Part shown: in pieces, positions 26,921 to 36,134 of the stretch
Layout of the letters: each line of letters begins with the position of its first letter
Position numbering within the stretch: position 1 is the first letter of the stretch
Assembly: GCA_902595825.1 (NCBI GenBank)
Contig: CACJRP010000010.1
Location: forward strand, 1-46,549
DNA: 46,549 nucleotides
Direction of reading: 5' to 3'
DNA from: an uncultured Bacteroidota bacterium
GTDB taxonomy: Bacteria > Bacteroidota > Bacteroidia > Flavobacteriales > Flavobacteriaceae
The notes under the pieces: generated by a model
What the model was told of the DNA's origin: nothing
What the model saw: only the letters and a program-made list of their open reading frames with translations
Database searches by the model: none
Translations under genes and position numbers: made by a program

Positions 26921-27875
26921 AAAAATTGGAATTGTAGGAGGTTCGGGTTACACTGGGGGTGAATTAATTCGCATACTAATCAATCATCCAAATGTTGAAA
27001 TTGATTTTGTTTACAGTAGAACTAACGACGGGAAAAAAATCCAAGATGTTCATTCAGACTTGATTGGAAAAGACCTTCCCCATTTTAGCAAAAAAGTAAA
27101 TAAAAATATTGATGTTGTTTTCCTTTGTTTGGGACACGGGAATAGTTCAAAGTTTTTGAAAGAAAACTTTTTTTTAAAAAAAACAGTAATTATTGACTTA
27201 AGTAATGACTTCAGATTAAAGAGGAATAATTCATTTAAGGATTTAAATTTCGTTTATGGACTTCCCGAATTACAAAGAGAGAATATTAAAAAAGCTAACG
27301 CTATTGCAAATCCTGGTTGTTTTGCCTCTTTATTGCAATTAGCTTTATTGCCATTAGCTGAAAATGGTTTACTAGAAGAAGAAATTCATGCAAATGCAAC
27401 AACTGGAAGTACTGGTGCTGGAGTTGGGATGTCTGAAACTTCTCACTTTAGCTGGAGGAACAATAACCTTTCATGGTATAAAGCATTTAATCATCAACAT
27501 TTAGATGAAATAATTGAAAATATAAAGTTTAGCAAAATCAATTTAATCCCCCAGAGAGGAAATTTTACCAGAGGTATTTTTCTAACATGCTACACTAAGT
27601 TCAAATATGATTTGAGCTATGCAAAAAAAATATTTGAAGATTATTACAAAAACGAGCCTTTCACAATTATAAGTGAAAATGAAATCACATTAAAACAAGT
27701 TGTAAACACAAACAATTGTGTTTTACACCTACACAAGTACAAAGAAAAATTACTCATTACTGGTGCTCTTGACAATTTACTAAAAGGAGCATCAGGGCAA
27801 GCAATTCAAAATTTGAATATTATAATGGGCTGGAGTGAAAAGTTAGGTTTAGAATTCAAAGCAAATATATTTTAA
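26913..27875 (+). CDS. argC: N-acetyl-gamma-glutamyl-phosphate reductase
   Basis: NADPH-dependent reduction of N-acetylglutamyl phosphate to the semialdehyde. The 320-residue protein has the Rossmann motif GIVGGSGYTGGELIRIL at its start, the catalytic Cys136 in IANPGCFASLLQLALLPL, and HFSWRNNNLSWYKAFNHQH near 175 with the catalytic His region. The C-terminal dimerisation segment VLDNLLKGASGQAIQN-like (ALDNLLKGASGQAIQNLNI) is typical. It overlaps argG by 8 nt and is one base before argD. Confidence 0.96.
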   Translation: MIKKIGIVGGSGYTGGELIRILINHPNVEIDFVYSRTNDGKKIQDVHSDLIGKDLPHFSKKVNKNIDVVFLCLGHGNSSKFLKENFFLKKTVIIDLSNDFRLKRNNSFKDLNFVYGLPELQRENIKKANAIANPGCFASLLQLALLPLAENGLLEEEIHANATTGSTGAGVGMSETSHFSWRNNNLSWYKAFNHQHLDEIIENIKFSKINLIPQRGNFTRGIFLTCYTKFKYDLSYAKKIFEDYYKNEPFTIISENEITLKQVVNTNNCVLHLHKYKEKLLITGALDNLLKGASGQAIQNLNIIMGWSEKLGLEFKANIF

Positions 27876-27876
27876 A

Positions 27877-28998
27877 ATGAAATTATTCGATGTTTATTCT
27901 CTTTTTGATGTTACACCAATAAAAGCTAAAGATGTATATGTATATGACGATGCTGGAAATGAATATTTGGATTTGTATGGTGGGCATGCAGTAATTTCTG
28001 TAGGCCATTCTCATCCACATTATGTAGAAAACATCAAATCACAACTTGATAAAATATCATTTTATTCAAATTCAGTAAAAAACCCCCTGCAATCGGTGCT
28101 TGCTGAAAAAATAAATGATCATGCCGGACTCGAAAGTTATCAGCTTTTTCTTTGTAGTAGTGGGGCAGAATCAATAGAAAATGCGCTAAAACTTGCTTCT
28201 TTTCATACAAACAAAAAAAGAGTAATAGCATTTAAAAACAGTTTTCACGGAAGGACTTCTGCAGCGGTTGCAGTAACTGACAACAATAAAATAAGTTCCC
28301 CTTTAAATAAACAACAAAATGTCACTTTTTTAAAATTAGATGATTACGAAAATCTTGAAATAGAACTAAAAAAAGGAGATGTATGTGCCGTGATTTTTGA
28401 AACAATTCAAGGAGTCGGTGGACTGGACATGCCTAAAGGGGATTTTATTTGTTATATGGATAAATTATGTAAGCAGTATGGGACATGTCTTATAGCTGAT
28501 GAGGTTCAATCTGGTTTTTCTAGATCAGGTAAATTTTTTGCTTATCAGTTTAATGATATAGAACCAGATATTATCACCATGGCTAAAGGAATGGGAAACG
28601 GGTTTCCTGTAGGTGGAATTTTAATCAATTCAAGAATTAAACCCAGTACTGGTCTTTTAGGAACTACATATGGAGGAAACCATCTTGCCTGCATTGCATC
28701 AATTTCAGTTTTGGATATTTTAAAGAATGAGAACTTACAAAAAAACGCTAGCTCATTGGAATCCTTTTTTAAAAATTCAATTAATTCAATGAATATCTGT
28801 AAGGTGAAGGGGAAAGGACTTATGCTTGGTCTAGAATTCGATTTTGAGGTATCTGAGCTTAGAAAAAAACTGGTTTATGAAAAAAGAATTTTTACCGGAA
28901 GCAGTAGCAACAAAAATCTTATAAGAATATTACCACCATTAACAATTAGCAAAAAGCATCTAAATATCTTTTTTGATGCGTTAAAAGATATTTTATGA
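27877..28998 (+). CDS. argD: Acetylornithine aminotransferase
   Basis: PLP enzyme transaminating N-acetylglutamate semialdehyde to N-acetylornithine. The 373-residue class III aminotransferase has FCSSGAESIENALKLA-type phosphate binding (LFLCSSGAESIENALKLA near 90), Asp208 in LIADEVQSGFSRSGKFFAYQ, and the Schiff-base Lys237 in TMAKGMGNGFPVGG. Placement between argC and the carbamoyltransferase supports the acetylornithine assignment over other omega-aminotransferases. It overlaps the next gene by 4 nt. Confidence 0.94.
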   Translation: MKLFDVYSLFDVTPIKAKDVYVYDDAGNEYLDLYGGHAVISVGHSHPHYVENIKSQLDKISFYSNSVKNPLQSVLAEKINDHAGLESYQLFLCSSGAESIENALKLASFHTNKKRVIAFKNSFHGRTSAAVAVTDNNKISSPLNKQQNVTFLKLDDYENLEIELKKGDVCAVIFETIQGVGGLDMPKGDFICYMDKLCKQYGTCLIADEVQSGFSRSGKFFAYQFNDIEPDIITMAKGMGNGFPVGGILINSRIKPSTGLLGTTYGGNHLACIASISVLDILKNENLQKNASSLESFFKNSINSMNICKVKGKGLMLGLEFDFEVSELRKKLVYEKRIFTGSSSNKNLIRILPPLTISKKHLNIFFDALKDIL

Positions 28999-29942
28999 AA
29001 AATTTTATTTATACATCTGACATAGTTGACATAAACAGTTTTATAGATAAATCGATAAAGCTAAAGCAATCCTCCAATGAGTATTCTTTGATGGGAAAAA
29101 ATAAAACGCTGGGAATGATTTTTTTTAATCCTAGCTTAAGGACTAGACTCAGTACTCAAAAAGCTGCTCAAAACCTAGGTGTAAAAACCATTATAATGAA
29201 CTTTAATGGTGAAGGATGGCCAATTGAATTTGAAGATAAAATGGTCATGGATCAAAGCAAGTCAGAACATATTAAAGAGGCTGCAAGGGTCATGTCAATC
29301 TATTGTGATTTTATCGCTGTTAGGGCCTTCCCATCTTTAGAGAGCAAAAAAGAAGACTTAGAAGATAAAGTTATAAACGGATTTAAAAGATATGCTAGTG
29401 TCCCAGTAATAAATATGGAAAGTTCAATAGCACACCCTTTGCAAGCTTTAGCTGATGCAATCACAATAGAGGAGAATAAAAAAAATAAAACTCCCAAAAT
29501 TGTTCTCTCGTGGGCACCTCACCCAAAAGCTTTACCTCATGCCGTAGCAAACTCATTTGTTAATATAACCAAAAGAATGGATGCGAAACTTACAATTACT
29601 CACCCAGAAGGTTACGAGCTTAACTCAGATATTACTGATGGCGTTTACGTTACCAATGACCAAAATGAAGCTTTTAAAAATGCTGATTTTATTTATGCAA
29701 AAAATTGGTCATCATTTAATAATTACGGTAAAGTGATTAAAAAAGACCTTGACTGGATGATTACAAAATCAAAGATGAATTTAACAAACAATGCTAAGTT
29801 TATGCACTGTTTACCAATCAGAAGAAATGTCGTTGCTTCAGACGAGGTGATTGACAGCAATAACTCCTTGATCCTAAATCAAGTTGAAAATAGAATATAT
29901 TCTGCCCAATTCGTTTTAAAAACAATTATTGAGAATGGATAA
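28995..29942 (+). CDS. argF': N-acetylornithine (or N-succinylornithine) carbamoyltransferase
   Basis: Carbamoylates an N-acylated ornithine to N-acylcitrulline, the Bacteroidota/Xanthomonas variant of the pathway. The 315-residue protein has the carbamoyl-phosphate loop FFNPSLRTRLSTQ (residues 43-55), WPIEFEDKMVMDQ near 75, HPLQALAD near 147 and HCLPIRRN near 272. It closely resembles, from memory, Bacteroides fragilis SOTCase and Xanthomonas AOTCase and not ordinary OTCase. The residue that separates acetyl from succinyl preference (Glu92 in Xanthomonas, Pro90 in B. fragilis) is Ser90 here, in QSKSEH, so substrate choice is open. The GNAT, argB and argE neighbours favour acetyl intermediates. 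It overlaps argD by 4 nt and argB by 8 nt. Confidence 0.9.
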   Translation: MKNFIYTSDIVDINSFIDKSIKLKQSSNEYSLMGKNKTLGMIFFNPSLRTRLSTQKAAQNLGVKTIIMNFNGEGWPIEFEDKMVMDQSKSEHIKEAARVMSIYCDFIAVRAFPSLESKKEDLEDKVINGFKRYASVPVINMESSIAHPLQALADAITIEENKKNKTPKIVLSWAPHPKALPHAVANSFVNITKRMDAKLTITHPEGYELNSDITDGVYVTNDQNEAFKNADFIYAKNWSSFNNYGKVIKKDLDWMITKSKMNLTNNAKFMHCLPIRRNVVASDEVIDSNNSLILNQVENRIYSAQFVLKTIIENG

Positions 29943-30705
29943 GTTAACAGTTTTAAAGGTTGGTGGCGCAATCACGCTAAATAAATTACTACTTGATAAA
30001 TTTTTAAATAATATAACAAAAATCAAGGGTAAAAAAATTTTGGTTCATGGAGGGGGTAGAGAGCTTGATCTTTTTTTAAATAAGAACAATCATCCAATAA
30101 AAATGCTTAACGGTAGAAGGATTACCGATAAAAAAACCCTGGATTATGCATTAATGATTTATGCTGGTAAAGTAAATAAAGAAATCGTAGCTAAACTACA
30201 ATCTTTAAAAATAAACTCTTTAGGCCTTTGCGGCGCAGATGCAAACTCTGTCCTATGTAAATTAAGAACTAAAAAAGAATTAGATTATGGGTACGTTGGA
30301 GATATAGTTAGCATAAACTCGGTTTTTTTCAAATTAATTTTAGAGAATCATATCATGCCTGTTTGTAGCTCCATAACTTATGACAAAGACGGGTTGCTTT
30401 TAAACACAAACGCAGACACCATTGCCTCTGAAATTTCTTGTAATATGTCAAGAATGTATAAAACTGAGTTATGGTACTGCTTCGAGGAAAAAGGTGTTTA
30501 CCAAGATGATAATAAAACAAAAATAATTAACAAATTGGATATGGCTACTTTTAAAAGTTTAAAGTCAAAGGGAATTATTTCTAAAGGAATGATACCAAAA
30601 GTGAGTAATTGCTTTAATGGGCTAAAAAATGGGGTTTCAAAAATACTTATTGGTTCTTTAGATGCCATAATAGAAAACGAAACTTATACTGAAATTATTC
30701 CATGA
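29935..30705 (+). CDS. argB: Acetylglutamate kinase
   Basis: Phosphorylates N-acetylglutamate with ATP. From the ATG at 29935 the protein has 256 residues, beginning MDKLTVLKVGG; a TTG two codons upstream is less likely. Family signs are the KVGG start, VHGGGRELD near residue 36, NGRRITD near 57, LLNTNADTIASEI near 155 and a C-terminal segment ISKGMIPKVSNCFNGLKNG. The lack of an N-terminal helix of the arginine-sensitive hexameric type suggests it may not be arginine-inhibited, though this is inferred from length. It overlaps argF' by 8 nt and argE by 4 nt. Confidence 0.94.
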   Translation: MDKLTVLKVGGAITLNKLLLDKFLNNITKIKGKKILVHGGGRELDLFLNKNNHPIKMLNGRRITDKKTLDYALMIYAGKVNKEIVAKLQSLKINSLGLCGADANSVLCKLRTKKELDYGYVGDIVSINSVFFKLILENHIMPVCSSITYDKDGLLLNTNADTIASEISCNMSRMYKTELWYCFEEKGVYQDDNKTKIINKLDMATFKSLKSKGIISKGMIPKVSNCFNGLKNGVSKILIGSLDAIIENETYTEIIP

Positions 30706-31763
30706 AGAATAAAAAAAATCAAAATCATATAGAACTTCTTGAAGATTTAATTTCTATTCCTTCATTTTCAGGAAAAGAGAATAAAAGTGCAGACCGAATT
30801 GAGAATTGGTTTAAAGAAAATGGAATAAAATGCAGTAGATATAAAAACAATATATATGCATTTAATAAATATTATGATAAAAAGAAAAAAACACTTCTTT
30901 TAAATTCTCATCATGACACGGTAAAACCAAATGAAGGGTATACTAAAGATCCCTTTAGTCCTGAGATTTCTAATGGTAAAATGTATGGTCTAGGAAGTAA
31001 TGATGCTGGGGGAGCTCTAGTAACTTTACTTAATACATTTAAGGATTTTTATGATAACAAAAACTTAAAAGTAAACTTAATAATTGCTGCAACTGGTGAA
31101 GAAGAGAATTCTGGGCCTAATGGACTCAAAAGTCTACTTAGACAAATACCTCCAATTGATTTTGCTATTGTAGGAGAGCCAACTTTAATGAAAGCCGCTG
31201 TTGCAGAAAAAGGATTGGTTGTTTTTGATTGTATTGTAAGAGGAAAAGCTTCTCATGCAGCTCATACCAATCCCGAAAGCCCAATTTTAAAAATACCAGA
31301 CATTATAAAAGCTATTGAAAAAATTAAATTCAAAAAGGTATCTAAACTCCTCGGGCCTGTGAAATTGACCATTACTCAAATAAATGCGGGAAATCAACAC
31401 AATGTCGTTCCATCATCCGTTGAAATGGTCTTAGATGTAAGAGTAAACGAACTATACAGCAACCAGGAAGTAGTAGAGCTAATTAAAGAAAATGTAAATG
31501 CTGAAATTTATCCAAGATCAGTAGATTTAAATTCATCTTCAATTTCAATTAACCACCCAATTGTCAAAGCGGTAAATGAAATTGGCATTCCTGTTTATGG
31601 CTCCCCTACTCTTTCGGATCAGACAAAATTGTCATGTCCCTCAATAAAAATTGGGCCAGGTGACTCATCTAGATCACACACTGCCAATGAATTCATTTAC
31701 ATCAATGAAATTGAAAAAGGTTGCGAAATAATGAAAAAACTAATTGAAAAATTACTATTATGA
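30702..31763 (+). CDS. argE: M20 deacylase, acetylornithine/acetylcitrulline deacetylase
   Basis: Metallopeptidase-family deacylase releasing the amino acid from its N-acyl form. Because the operon's carbamoyltransferase acts on acylornithine, its natural substrate here is probably N-acetylcitrulline (or succinylcitrulline). The 353-residue M20 protein has the first metal motif SHHDTVKP (near 68), the bridging Asp in LGSNDAGGALVTLL (near 97), the general-base Glu in ATGEEENSGPNG (near 132) and a dimerisation domain around 175-275. Start and stop overlap argB and argH by 4 nt (ATGA type). Confidence 0.92.
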   Translation: MKNKKNQNHIELLEDLISIPSFSGKENKSADRIENWFKENGIKCSRYKNNIYAFNKYYDKKKKTLLLNSHHDTVKPNEGYTKDPFSPEISNGKMYGLGSNDAGGALVTLLNTFKDFYDNKNLKVNLIIAATGEEENSGPNGLKSLLRQIPPIDFAIVGEPTLMKAAVAEKGLVVFDCIVRGKASHAAHTNPESPILKIPDIIKAIEKIKFKKVSKLLGPVKLTITQINAGNQHNVVPSSVEMVLDVRVNELYSNQEVVELIKENVNAEIYPRSVDLNSSSISINHPIVKAVNEIGIPVYGSPTLSDQTKLSCPSIKIGPGDSSRSHTANEFIYINEIEKGCEIMKKLIEKLLL

Positions 31764-33043
31764 ATATGTGGGGAAAAAATAAAAAAGAAGACAATAATAT
31801 TAAAAATTTTACAGTGGGTGAAGATAGACACTACGATCTTTATCTGGCTGAATTCGACTGCGAAGGTTCCATAGCTCATGCAAAAATGTTATCAAAAACT
31901 GGGTTTTTGTCAACTGAGGAGTTGAAAGAAATTGTAGAAGTTCTTCAAGAAATCAAAAAGGATGCAAAAGCTAGGAATTTTACGATAGAAAATGATTTTG
32001 AGGACATACATTCAAAGATTGAATCTATATTAATCGAAAAACTTGGAGAAACAGGGAAGAAAATACATACTGCTAGATCCAGAAACGACCAAATTCTCAC
32101 ATGTCTAAATTTATATTTCAAAAGTGAGATAAAATCAGTCAAAAAATTAATGATTCAATTCTTTGATAAACTTTTAGTTTTGGCAGAAAAATATCAAAGT
32201 GATTTTATGCCAGGTTATACCCATCTTCAAGCTGCCATGCCGTCTTCATTTGGACTTTGGTTTTCAGCCTATGCAGAAACACTTATAGATGATTTACTTT
32301 TACTAGATACTGCCTTCAAAACTGCCGATCAAAGCCCATTAGGTAGCGCTGCTGGATTTGGAAGCTCGTTTCCCATTGACAGAAATTTTACAAAAGATGA
32401 ATTGAAGTTTAAATACTTAAAAGTGAACTCTCTAGCTTCTCAGATCTCGAGGGGTAAGATTGAAAAATCAATTTCGTTTTTTCTTAGCAGTTTCGGCTCA
32501 ACCATTTCAAAATTTTGCATGGATATATGTCTATATATGGGTCAAGACTTCTCTTTTATCAGCTTTCCAGACAACCTTACTACCGGTTCAAGTATAATGC
32601 CACATAAAAAAAATCCTGATTTGTTTGAAGTAATTAGGGCTAAAGGAATGAAATTACAGAATGTGAATACAGAGATTTCTTTAATAACCTCAAATCTTCC
32701 AAGCGGATACCACAGGGATTTTCAAATAATTAAAAAAACTATAATTGATAGTATAGAGGAAACAAAAGAGATTTTAGATGTTATATGTAGTGTAATTCCT
32801 GAAATTAAAATCACCAAAAATTTAGAACTAAATGATAAGTATAAATATACATTCAGTGTAAACAATTTAAACAAGAAGGTACAAGAAGGGAGTTCATTTA
32901 GAGATGCATACATAGATTTGAAGAAAGAGATCAATGAAGGAAATTTCGAACCCCTTAAAAATGCTAAATATTCTCATATAGGAAGCATAGGAAACTTGTG
33001 TATTTACAAAATAAAAGAAAAAATGAATAGCTTAATTGATTAA
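31760..33043 (+). CDS. argH: Argininosuccinate lyase
   Basis: Cleaves argininosuccinate to arginine and fumarate, the last pathway step. The 427-residue protein has IHTARSRNDQILTC near residue 93, MPGYTHLQAAMPSSFGLW near 150, and the catalytic flexible loop TTGSSIMPHKKNPDLFEVIRAKG near 274. It is a little shorter than the usual 455-470 residues. The C-terminus ends INEGNFEPLKNAKYSHIGSIGN. It is the last gene of the arg operon, overlapping argE by 4 nt, with 48 bp to the convergent lpd stop. Confidence 0.95.
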   Translation: MNMWGKNKKEDNNIKNFTVGEDRHYDLYLAEFDCEGSIAHAKMLSKTGFLSTEELKEIVEVLQEIKKDAKARNFTIENDFEDIHSKIESILIEKLGETGKKIHTARSRNDQILTCLNLYFKSEIKSVKKLMIQFFDKLLVLAEKYQSDFMPGYTHLQAAMPSSFGLWFSAYAETLIDDLLLLDTAFKTADQSPLGSAAGFGSSFPIDRNFTKDELKFKYLKVNSLASQISRGKIEKSISFFLSSFGSTISKFCMDICLYMGQDFSFISFPDNLTTGSSIMPHKKNPDLFEVIRAKGMKLQNVNTEISLITSNLPSGYHRDFQIIKKTIIDSIEETKEILDVICSVIPEIKITKNLELNDKYKYTFSVNNLNKKVQEGSSFRDAYIDLKKEINEGNFEPLKNAKYSHIGSIGNLCIYKIKEKMNSLID

Positions 33044-33091
33044 ATTTAATAAGCTTTAATTCTTGCTAAGTGAAAATTATGTTGATTTTAA

Positions 33092-34489
33092 TCAAATATG
33101 TAGAGGTCTGTTTTCGCTAGCGGCTAAAGCTGCTTCCTTAACTGCCTCGGCATATGTTGGATGGGAGTGACTCATTCTTGCAATATCCTCAGCAGAGGCT
33201 CTAAATTCCATTGCTGTAACTGCCTCAGAAATTAAGTCTGCAACTCTAGGTCCAACCATATGAACGCCAAGTACCTCGTCCGTAGTCTTATCAGCAAGAA
33301 TTTTTACAAAACCATCCGTGTGCATGCTAGCCCTGGCTCTCCCTAGGGCACGCATTGGAAATTGACCTGATTTATAATTAACTCTTAAATTTTTTAATTC
33401 TTCCTCTGTTTTTCCAACAGATGCTGCCTCAGGCCATGTATATATCACATTAGGAATAAGATTGTAATCAATGTGTGGTTTTTGGCCAGCTAAAATTTCA
33501 GCAACCATTACACCTTCCTCTTCAGCTTTGTGAGCAAGCATTGTTCCTCTAACGACGTCACCAATGGCATAAATATTTGATTCTGAGGTTTGCAAATAAT
33601 CATTAACCTCAATTTGCCCATTTTGATTTAAATCAATGTTTACGTTTTCAAGTCCAAGATTTTCTGTGTAGGGCTTTCTTCCAACAGATACTAAACAATA
33701 ATCCGCTGTTAACGACATCTCCTGGTCTTTACTATCTAGTGCTTTAACATTTACGTTTTTTCCTACCCTTTCAACTTTATTAACCTTATGATTTAGATAA
33801 AATTTGAAACCATGTTTCTTAAAGACCTTTGTTAATTCACGTGATATTGAACTGTCCATTAGTGGAGTAATTCGATCAGCATATTCTATTACTGAAATTT
33901 CAGAACCAAGTCTATTGTATACCTGACCAAGTTCCAAGCCTATAACCCCACCCCCAATAATTATAAGATTTTTTGGGATTTCCTTGAGCTTTAATGCCTC
34001 AGTTGAAGTTATTATTCTTTCCTTATCAATATCGATAAACGGTAAATTAGAAGGTTTAGAACCGGTAGCAACAATAAAATTTTTTGAATAAATTTTCTCC
34101 TTGCTACCACTCAAAAGAATACTCTCTTTGTCGCTAAATGTGGCATGTCCATAAAAAACTTTTATTTTATTTTTATTCATAAGATAGTTTATTCCTTTAG
34201 TTGTATCTTCAACTACCTTAGATTTTCTAGAAATCATTTTTTCAAAATTTATTTTTATTCCTTTTGGAACCTCAATTCCATGAGCATCAAAATTATTTAT
34301 GAGTTCTTCATAGTGATGAGAAGAATCCAGTAATGATTTTGATGGAATACATCCAACATTTAAACATGTACCTCCAAGGGTTTTGTATTTTTCAACTAAA
34401 GCTGTTTTCATCCCTAATTGAGCACATCTAATCGCAGCTACATATCCTCCAGGGCCAGAACCTATAACAGCAACATCAAACTTTTCCAT
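33092..34489 (-). CDS. lpd: Dihydrolipoyl dehydrogenase
   Basis: FAD-dependent E3 component of 2-oxo acid dehydrogenase complexes, reoxidising dihydrolipoamide with NAD+. In the 465-residue protein, FAD-binding GSGPGGYVAAIR is near residue 10, and the redox-active pair is Cys42 and Cys47 in GGTCLNVGCIPSK. NAD-binding GGGVIGLELGQVYNRLGSE lies near 180, and the interface His-Glu pair is in HSHPTYAEAVKEAALAA. No E1 or E2 genes lie nearby, so it is a stand-alone, presumably shared E3. It is divergent from nhaC across about 100 bp. Confidence 0.96.
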   Translation of the reverse strand: MEKFDVAVIGSGPGGYVAAIRCAQLGMKTALVEKYKTLGGTCLNVGCIPSKSLLDSSHHYEELINNFDAHGIEVPKGIKINFEKMISRKSKVVEDTTKGINYLMNKNKIKVFYGHATFSDKESILLSGSKEKIYSKNFIVATGSKPSNLPFIDIDKERIITSTEALKLKEIPKNLIIIGGGVIGLELGQVYNRLGSEISVIEYADRITPLMDSSISRELTKVFKKHGFKFYLNHKVNKVERVGKNVNVKALDSKDQEMSLTADYCLVSVGRKPYTENLGLENVNIDLNQNGQIEVNDYLQTSESNIYAIGDVVRGTMLAHKAEEEGVMVAEILAGQKPHIDYNLIPNVIYTWPEAASVGKTEEELKNLRVNYKSGQFPMRALGRARASMHTDGFVKILADKTTDEVLGVHMVGPRVADLISEAVTAMEFRASAEDIARMSHSHPTYAEAVKEAALAASENRPLHI

Positions 34490-34590
34490 ACATTATATTT
34501 ATCTATAAAATTAAATGATTCTAACTATTTTAAACTTTATTATTGAAATTTATTTTATAAATAATTTAAATACATTAAGTTTAATTATTG

Positions 34591-36039
34591 ATGAAAGAAA
34601 AAAAAATAGAAATCAGCATTGTAGCTTCGATTTTACCAATAATGATCCTAATTATTTTACTTGCAGTAAATGTTGGAATTTATGGAGATGATTCCTTAAA
34701 TGGTTCAAACCAATTTATTTTGCTTGTTGGAGCTTTTATTGCGGCTATAATTGGATACATTCATAAGGTAAGCTATAAAGAAATTATTGATTGTATCAGT
34801 AAAAGTGTAAAAGCTACAACTTCTCCGATATTAATTTTACTTTTTGTTGGTGCATTGGCAGGAACTTGGTTAATTAGCGGAATTATTCCTGCTATGATTT
34901 ACTATGGACTTCAAATTTTTCATCCTTTATTTTTTCTGCCAGCATGTGTAATTATTTGTGCAATTATATCAATTTCAACTGGAAGTAGCTGGACAACATC
35001 TGCAACTATTGGAATTGCTATGATTGGGATAGGAAAAGCAATGGATATCAATACTGGAATTGTTGCCGGAGCGATAATATCTGGAGCATATTTTGGAGAT
35101 AAATTATCACCACTTAGTGATACTACCAATCTAGCTGCAGCAATGGCAAACTCAAATCTATTTAATCACATTAAATACATGACGTTTACAACTGTTCCAA
35201 GTATCATTATTTCTCTTTTATTTTTCATTTTGATTGGTTTTTTTCAAGAAACTAATGAAGATATTAATAATAGATTTTTATTTAATTCGATTGAAGAAAA
35301 GTTCTTCATAAATCCTATTTTGTTTGTTGTACCCACTTTAGTAATAGTTATGATTTTAAAAAAAATACCTCCTTTAATAGCACTAATGACAGGAACTATT
35401 TTAGCTGCACTATTCGCACTAATTTTTCAACAAAATATAATTCTTGAATTAACAGATTCAAATAAACTAACATTGAATTCAGCATATAGAGTAATAATCG
35501 ATGCAATTACAATTGAAACAAATATAAACTCATCAAACCAAATTCTTTCAGAGTTATTTAAGTCTGGCGGGATGAAGGGAATGTTAGGTACAATATGGCT
35601 AATTATTTGTGCCATGGTGTTTGGTGGTGTAATGGATGCTATTGGAGCACTTAAAAAGATCAGTGAGAAACTTCTTGAAAAGGCAGAAAACATATTTCAC
35701 TTGATTTTTAGCACCTCAGCATCTTGTCTTACAGTTAATTTAACTGCCTCTGATCAATACCTATCAATAGTTGTTCCTGGCAAAATGTTTCAAAAAGCAT
35801 ATCAAAAAAGAAATTTAGCGCCCGAAAATCTTAGTAGGACACTTGAAGATTCTGGCACTGTAACTTCCGTGTTAATTCCTTGGAATACATGTGGAGCATA
35901 TCAGTCAAGTGTACTGGGTGTCTCTGTTATTGACTATTTTATATATGCAATTTTTAATTGGATATCTCCGTTTGTGACGCTGAGCTATGCTTATTTTGGG
36001 ATAAAAATCAAAAAACTAATTTCTAAAGGATCTATTTAA
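34591..36039 (+). CDS. nhaC: Na+/H+ antiporter, NhaC family
   Basis: Inner-membrane exchanger for sodium (possibly linked to malate or lactate in relatives) and protons, consistent with a marine habitat. The 482-residue protein has about 11-12 hydrophobic segments and the NhaC pattern SISTGSSWTTSATIGIAMIGIGK near residue 130, then GAYFGDKLSPLSDTTNLA. The second repeat includes LTASDQYLSIVVPGKMF, then LEDSGTVTSVLIPWNTCGAYQ near 430. A TTG at 34588 directly precedes the chosen ATG; ATG is preferred. It is monocistronic, with 95 bp before ftsK. Confidence 0.9.
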   Translation: MKEKKIEISIVASILPIMILIILLAVNVGIYGDDSLNGSNQFILLVGAFIAAIIGYIHKVSYKEIIDCISKSVKATTSPILILLFVGALAGTWLISGIIPAMIYYGLQIFHPLFFLPACVIICAIISISTGSSWTTSATIGIAMIGIGKAMDINTGIVAGAIISGAYFGDKLSPLSDTTNLAAAMANSNLFNHIKYMTFTTVPSIIISLLFFILIGFFQETNEDINNRFLFNSIEEKFFINPILFVVPTLVIVMILKKIPPLIALMTGTILAALFALIFQQNIILELTDSNKLTLNSAYRVIIDAITIETNINSSNQILSELFKSGGMKGMLGTIWLIICAMVFGGVMDAIGALKKISEKLLEKAENIFHLIFSTSASCLTVNLTASDQYLSIVVPGKMFQKAYQKRNLAPENLSRTLEDSGTVTSVLIPWNTCGAYQSSVLGVSVIDYFIYAIFNWISPFVTLSYAYFGIKIKKLISKGSI

Positions 36040-36089
36040 TCCGCTAATTAATTGGATTAACATTCATTTATTTTGAAGTCAATATTTTG

Positions 36090-36097
36090 TAAATTTG
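36090..36097 (+). promoter_or_regulatory. Candidate Bacteroidota -7 promoter box for the ftsK operon
   Basis: TAAATTTG matches TAnnTTTG, with a TTTG at 36072-36075 upstream (14 nt between them, somewhat short). It would place the transcript start near 36104 and give a leader of about 30 nt before the ftsK start. Motif match only. Confidence 0.4.
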
Positions 36098-36134
36098 AAA
36101 TAAACAAAAGGATTCTCGAATCAATACTAATACT

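Noticed and set aside
33036-33095. 9-bp inverted repeat (TTGATTAAA / TTTAATCAA) spanning the argH and lpd stop codons, plus a local TTGATTTTAATCAA palindrome
   Set aside because: AT-only apart from one G-C pair, with a long loop and no T-run; too weak to call a terminator.
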